Of a DNA stretch of 64,000 nt, positions 60,312-64,000 are shown piece after piece. The position numbers and the translations under genes are program-made. Source of the DNA: Planctomycetota bacterium (GTDB taxonomy: Bacteria > Planctomycetota > Phycisphaerae > Phycisphaerales > Zrk34); assembly GCA_016125255.1 (NCBI GenBank), contig WGMD01000021.1:1-64000 (forward strand), read 5' to 3'. A model generated the notes under the pieces. That model worked only from the letters and a program-made list of their open reading frames with translations, was not told the DNA's origin and ran no database searches. Each line of letters opens with the position of its first letter. Position 1 is the stretch's first letter.

Positions 60312-62827
60312 AACACGCCCTCGCCCTCCTCGCTGTTTTGTCATGCGCGGTGTCGACCGCGCAAGCCGCCCAACTGACCTCGCCCGATGGGCGACTCGCC
60401 GTTTCGGTGAGCGTCAACGATGCGGGCACGATCCTGTATCACGTCACGCGCGACGGCAAAACAATTCTCGCCGACGCCCCGCTGGGCCTCGTCTTCGATC
60501 GCGGCCGGCTCGATCGTGATGCGAAACTCACCGATACGGGCAAGGTCATCGAGCACGACGAAACATGGAAACCCGTCTGCGGCGAGCGCGACAAGGTGCG
60601 CGATCACTACCGGGAGCAGTCGCTGATCTTCGCATCGACGACCTCGCCGGCGATGACCAACACCTTGACGCTGCGGGCGTACGACGAAGGCGTCGCTTGG
60701 CGCTACGAAGTGGCCGGCGGAAGCGAAGCGCATCTCATCACCGATGAAATCACGCAGTTCCGTTTCCCGCATGACGCGCCGGCGTGGGCGGTGTACACGG
60801 CTCAGGGCGAATACGAACGAACCTCCCTCAGCGCGATCAAGCCCGGCTGCGAGCGCCCGCTCGTCGTGCAGCTTGACGACGCCTGCTATGTCGCCCTCGC
60901 CGAGGCGCGGCTCGTCGACTACGCACGCATGAAGCTCTCGCCGGTCGTAGGAGCGCCGCTGACGCTTGTCAGCGATCTGGCCGGCCATGTCGTCATCGGC
61001 GAGCATCTGGCCACGCCCTGGCGCGTCGTCATGGTCGCCGATTCGCCCGGAAAACTCCTCGAAAACAACGATCTGATCCGCAACCTTAATGACCCGTGCG
61101 CGGTCGCGGACACAAGCTGGATCAAGCCCGGGAAGGTCATCCGTGAAGTCACGCTGACGACCGACGGGGCGAAGCGCTGCGTGGACTTCGCGGCCAAGCA
61201 TCACATCGCCTACATGCTCTTTGACGCTGGGTGGTACGGCAACGAATACAACCCCGCCTCCGACGCGACGACGATCAGCGTCGACCCGGAGCGTTCGCCC
61301 GGCCCGCTCGATCTGCATGACGTCATCGACTACGCCAACCAGCGCGGCGTCGGCATCATTCTCTACGTCAATCATCTCGCCCTCGAACGCCAGCTCGACG
61401 AGTTGCTGCCGCTCTACGAGAAATGGGGCGTCAAGGGCGTGAAGTTCGGGTTCGTGAACGTCGGCGAGCAGCAGTGGACCGCGTGGCTGCACGATGCGAT
61501 CCGCAAGGCGGCGGCGCATCATCTGATGGTCGATGTGCATGACGAATATCGCCCGACGGGATTCAGCCGCACGTATCCGAATTTCATGACGCAGGAGGGC
61601 ATCGGCGGCGACGAGACCAGCCCGAGCGCGGCGCAGACGCTCACGCTGGCGTTCACGCGCCTGCTCGCCGGCGCGGCGGACAACACGATCTGTTACTACG
61701 ATCCGCGCGTCGATGCGAATGCGAACCACGCGTTTCAACTCGCCAAGGCGGTGTGCCTGTACAGCCCGTGGCAATGCCTCTACTGGTACGACAAACCGGC
61801 GGGCCCGGGGGCGGACGACAAGCCCGATGGGATGAACCACGTCATCGGCGACGAGCCGGAGCTTCGGTTCTTTGACGAGGTGCCGACGGTGTGGGACGAA
61901 ACGCGCGTGCTGGACGGCGCGATCGGGCAGTACGCCCTCATCGCCCGTCGCAGCGGGACGGACTGGTACATCGGCGCGATGAACGGCGACGAACCCCGCA
62001 CGTTCACCGTCAAGCTCGACATGCTCCCGGCGAAGCAGACGTACCGGATGAGCGTCTACGCCGACAACGACAAGTCGGGCACGCGCACGCATGTGAGCAT
62101 CGACCGGCGGAACGTCATGCGCGACGCCACGCTCACCATCGCGCTCAAATCGCACGACGGTCAGGCCATTCATCTGACCCCCGCCGGCGAAACCGATGCG
62201 CGGCTCCAGTCCGACGGCCCCGGCTGGCGGCTCCAACAAGCCAACATCGTCGACCCCAACCGCCCCCGCGTCCTGCTCATCGGCGACTCCATCGTCAACG
62301 GCTACGCCAGCCCCGTCATCGCGGCGATCGGCGACAAGGCGTACGTCGATGCGTGGATCAATCCGTACTGCCAGGGTTCGTACAAGCTTGACGAAATGGT
62401 GCGCGATGTGCTCGCACACGGGCCTTACGATGTGATCCATTTCAACATGGGTCTGCACGGCTGGCAGAAAGGGCGCATCCCCGATGGACAGTTCATTCCG
62501 CTCACGCAGAAGCTCGTCGACACGATCCGCGCCGCCAATCCGAACGCAAGTCTGATCTGGGCCTCGAGCACGCCGGTCACGAAGAAGGACCACCCCGGCG
62601 AACTGGAGCCGGACATCAACCCGGTGATCGTCGAGCACAATCGCATGGCGGCGCAGGTCATGACCGACAATCACATTCCCATCGACGACCTGTACGGGCT
62701 CATGTCGACCCACCTGGACCTCGCCCGCGGCGACAGCTTCCACTGGACCGGCCCCGGCGTGAAACTTCAGGCGGAGGCGGTGACGAAGATCATCCTTGAT
62801 ACGCTCGCCGATCGTGCGAAGAAGTAG
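60308..62827 (+). CDS. Exported GH97 glycoside hydrolase fused to SGNH hydrolase
   Basis: An 839-residue exported enzyme with a signal peptide (LALLAVLSCAVSTAQA). Residues ~20-640 are GH97-like: an N-terminal mutarotase-like sandwich (LTSPDGRLAVSVSVNDAGTI), the barrel (YMLFDAGWYGNEYNPASDAT, GIILYVNHLALERQLDELLP, MVDVHDEYRPTGFSRTYPNF then MTQEGIGGDE). GH97 contains alpha-glucosidases and alpha-galactosidases. Residues ~650-835 are an SGNH domain: RVLLIGDSIVNGYASPVIAA, HFNMGLHGWQKG and a C-terminal DSFHWTGPG. The start overlaps cdsA by 4 bp. Likely acts on decorated polysaccharide. Confidence 0.9.
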   Translation: MKHALALLAVLSCAVSTAQAAQLTSPDGRLAVSVSVNDAGTILYHVTRDGKTILADAPLGLVFDRGRLDRDAKLTDTGKVIEHDETWKPVCGERDKVRDHYREQSLIFASTTSPAMTNTLTLRAYDEGVAWRYEVAGGSEAHLITDEITQFRFPHDAPAWAVYTAQGEYERTSLSAIKPGCERPLVVQLDDACYVALAEARLVDYARMKLSPVVGAPLTLVSDLAGHVVIGEHLATPWRVVMVADSPGKLLENNDLIRNLNDPCAVADTSWIKPGKVIREVTLTTDGAKRCVDFAAKHHIAYMLFDAGWYGNEYNPASDATTISVDPERSPGPLDLHDVIDYANQRGVGIILYVNHLALERQLDELLPLYEKWGVKGVKFGFVNVGEQQWTAWLHDAIRKAAAHHLMVDVHDEYRPTGFSRTYPNFMTQEGIGGDETSPSAAQTLTLAFTRLLAGAADNTICYYDPRVDANANHAFQLAKAVCLYSPWQCLYWYDKPAGPGADDKPDGMNHVIGDEPELRFFDEVPTVWDETRVLDGAIGQYALIARRSGTDWYIGAMNGDEPRTFTVKLDMLPAKQTYRMSVYADNDKSGTRTHVSIDRRNVMRDATLTIALKSHDGQAIHLTPAGETDARLQSDGPGWRLQQANIVDPNRPRVLLIGDSIVNGYASPVIAAIGDKAYVDAWINPYCQGSYKLDEMVRDVLAHGPYDVIHFNMGLHGWQKGRIPDGQFIPLTQKLVDTIRAANPNASLIWASSTPVTKKDHPGELEPDINPVIVEHNRMAAQVMTDNHIPIDDLYGLMSTHLDLARGDSFHWTGPGVKLQAEAVTKIILDTLADRAKK

Positions 62828-62852
62828 GTCGTCCTGTCCTGATGCTTTTCAA

Positions 62853-62926
62853 TGACCATTGACAAATGCCTCATGCCTGATGACAAATGAATTGGTCATT
62901 AGGCATTAGGCATTTGTCATTGGCCA
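62853..62926. repeat. Imperfect long inverted repeat (32-bp arms, 28 matches)
   Basis: Arms 62853-62884 and 62895-62926 around AAATGAATTG; each contains ACAAATGCCT or its complement. It lies in the gap between the GH97 gene and hpt and is more AT-rich than its surroundings. No T-tract; resembles a dispersed intergenic element more than a terminator. Confidence 0.65.
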
Positions 62927-63016
62927 TATCGGATCGCCCCTTTGGTTCTCCTTGTCCGGTCGTCCATGGTTCTCCCTCACGTTTGAACTTTGCCGCCCGC
63001 CGATTAAACTCTGTCA

Positions 63017-63574
63017 ATGCGGGAACACATTGACAGGGTGCTCATCAATCGTCACATCATCGCCCGGCGGGTCGGGGAGATGGCGGATCAGATCGCCGCC
63101 GACTTCAAGAAGGCCGAAGGCGACGTCCCCACGCCGCACATCACGCTCGTGCCGATCCTCACCGGCTCATTGATCTTCCTGGCCGACCTGATGCGGCAGC
63201 TTCCGATGATGATGCGGATTCAGCTTGTCACGGTCAGTTCGTACCCCGGCACGGCGACCAAGTCGCAGGGCGTGCAGCTCAAGGGGCAGCTCCCGGAAGA
63301 CCTTACCGGGCATCACGTGCTGGTCATCGACGACATCCTCGACTCGGGGCACACGATCGCCTTCGTCATGGACCTCATCAAGCAGCGCAATCCCGCCTCG
63401 TTCAAGTCGTGCATGCTCCTCCGCAAGCAGATTCCCAGCGCCATGAACACCCACGCCGACTATATCGGCTTCGACATCCCCGATGAATTCGTCGTCGGGT
63501 ACGGGCTGGACTACAACGGGTTCTACCGCAATCTGCCGGATGTTTGCGTACTCAAAAAAGAGGTGTTCGGGTGA
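63017..63574 (+). CDS. hpt: Hypoxanthine phosphoribosyltransferase
   Basis: Purine salvage enzyme that converts hypoxanthine and guanine with PRPP to IMP and GMP. The PRPP loop is VLVIDDILDSGHTIAFVMDL; the flexible loop is VTVSSYPGTATKSQGVQL; the base-binding region FVVGYGLDYNGFYRNLPDV and VCVLKKEVF at the C-terminus match the family. The 185-residue length is standard. Its TGA overlaps the GTG of the next gene. Confidence 0.95.
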   Translation: MREHIDRVLINRHIIARRVGEMADQIAADFKKAEGDVPTPHITLVPILTGSLIFLADLMRQLPMMMRIQLVTVSSYPGTATKSQGVQLKGQLPEDLTGHHVLVIDDILDSGHTIAFVMDLIKQRNPASFKSCMLLRKQIPSAMNTHADYIGFDIPDEFVVGYGLDYNGFYRNLPDVCVLKKEVFG

Positions 63575-64000
63575 ACGCCAACGCGCCCGATCCGGTGCTG
63601 GGCCTGACCGGCGACCGCGCCGCGGCGCTCTTGCCCGCCGACCTGCTTCAGGGCGACGAGACGATCATCCTGCTGCTCAAACCCAGCCCCTTGTACATCC
63701 TCCTTTCATGTGTGGGCACGCTGGGCGTGATCATCGTTTTGACGATGGCGGCGTTATGGGTGCACCGGCATCTGGGGCTGGGCGAATATGACCCGAGCAG
63801 TCTGATGACGCTGGCGGTCGGGCTGATGGGCTTGCGGCTGTTCTGGCAGTTTCTGGAATGGATGAGCCGGACGTACGTGCTGACGGATCGGCGGGTGATC
63901 CGCATCAAGGGCGTGCTGCGCGTCGAAGTGTTTCAGGCGGAGCTTGGGCGCATTCAGCATACGGACGTGATCATGAGCGTGCGCGAGCGGCTCTTCGGGC
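63571..64000 (+). CDS. PH-domain (bPH2/YdbS-like) membrane protein, truncated by window end
   Basis: GTG start at 63571 overlaps the hpt stop (GTGA). The 143 codons visible encode a cytoplasmic N-terminus, two spans (YILLSCVGTLGVIIVLTMAA and SLMTLAVGLMGLRLFWQFLE) and then YVLTDRRVIRIKGVLRVEVF with IQHTDVIMSVRERLFG, the bacterial PH domain pattern found in YdbS/YdbT proteins. The frame is still open at position 64000. Function unknown, probably membrane-associated. Confidence 0.85.
   Translation, partial: MNANAPDPVLGLTGDRAAALLPADLLQGDETIILLLKPSPLYILLSCVGTLGVIIVLTMAALWVHRHLGLGEYDPSSLMTLAVGLMGLRLFWQFLEWMSRTYVLTDRRVIRIKGVLRVEVFQAELGRIQHTDVIMSVRERLFG

Noticed and set aside
60341-62743. 800-codon open frame on the minus strand
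   Set aside because: Antisense shadow of the GH97/SGNH gene; no recognisable domains.

Overview
The window looks like a chromosomal segment of a GC-rich planctomycete, most likely class Phycisphaerae. This rests on gene content, not on a marker gene: several formylglycine sulfatases, a prepilin-like protein with an H-X9-DG C-terminus, an ECF sigma/FecR pair of the Rhodopirellula/Verrucomicrobium type, discoidin-like exported proteins with a PEP-CTERM-like tail, and GH97 and SGNH hydrolases. No rRNA, tRNA or CRISPR array was seen.

Layout. (1) 1-3.8 kb is accessory: a two-domain winged-helix protein, a small coupled protein and a large serine recombinase, then a degenerate ~131-bp-spaced repeat and a two-gene cassette of unknown function. 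(2) 3.8-13.2 kb: a Tat-exported phosphoesterase, then a complete cbb3 oxidase operon in the order ccoNO (fused)-ccoQ-ccoP-ccoG-ccoH-like-SafE-ccoI-ccoS. Almost every junction is a 4-8 bp overlap. The SafE gene is split by a frameshift. (3) 13.5-20.8 kb: sugar-phosphate isomerase-like protein, FapA/DUF342 protein, hisA, an exported unknown, nadB and a TatD nuclease. (4) 20.9-31.2 kb: exported degradative and surface functions: a LamG-like protein, an SGNH hydrolase, a sulfatase, a large FG-GAP protein with an HExxH domain, a prepilin-like protein, and a sigma factor-FecR-discoidin operon whose FecR shares a domain with its downstream exported partner.

(5) 31.4-41 kb: leuC followed by a BrnT toxin and an antitoxin-like protein fused to a DUF1508-like domain; an MddA-type methyltransferase, mscL, a YhbY protein, a ferritin-like protein, a second sulfatase with an altered catalytic motif, a hairpin-rich intergenic region, cyclophilin, sixA, HD and STAS proteins, and a fatty acid desaturase. 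(6) 41-52.7 kb: a proton-pumping-type P-ATPase, an RND efflux pair facing a TetR regulator with a palindromic operator between them, an inositol-phosphatase-like enzyme, a membrane protein and a coiled-coil/FHA protein.

(7) 52.7-64 kb: a ~970-bp gap holding a possible micro-gene on the minus strand with a 14-nt Shine-Dalgarno match, a protein made of four consecutive helix-turn-helix units, hemL, a GAF/HD-GYP protein, and a purA-uppS-cdsA-GH97/SGNH operon. purA is preceded by a promoter and a ~137-nt structured leader that ends in a terminator burying the purA ribosome site. Last come hpt and the start of a PH-domain membrane protein.

The items that look least described are the purA leader RNA, the four-HTH protein, the FecR/discoidin shared module, the BrnT-DUF1508 fusion antitoxin and the minus-strand micro-ORF unit. 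Start sites were chosen from Shine-Dalgarno spacing, overlaps and family N-termini. All family calls come from reading motifs, not from database searches.
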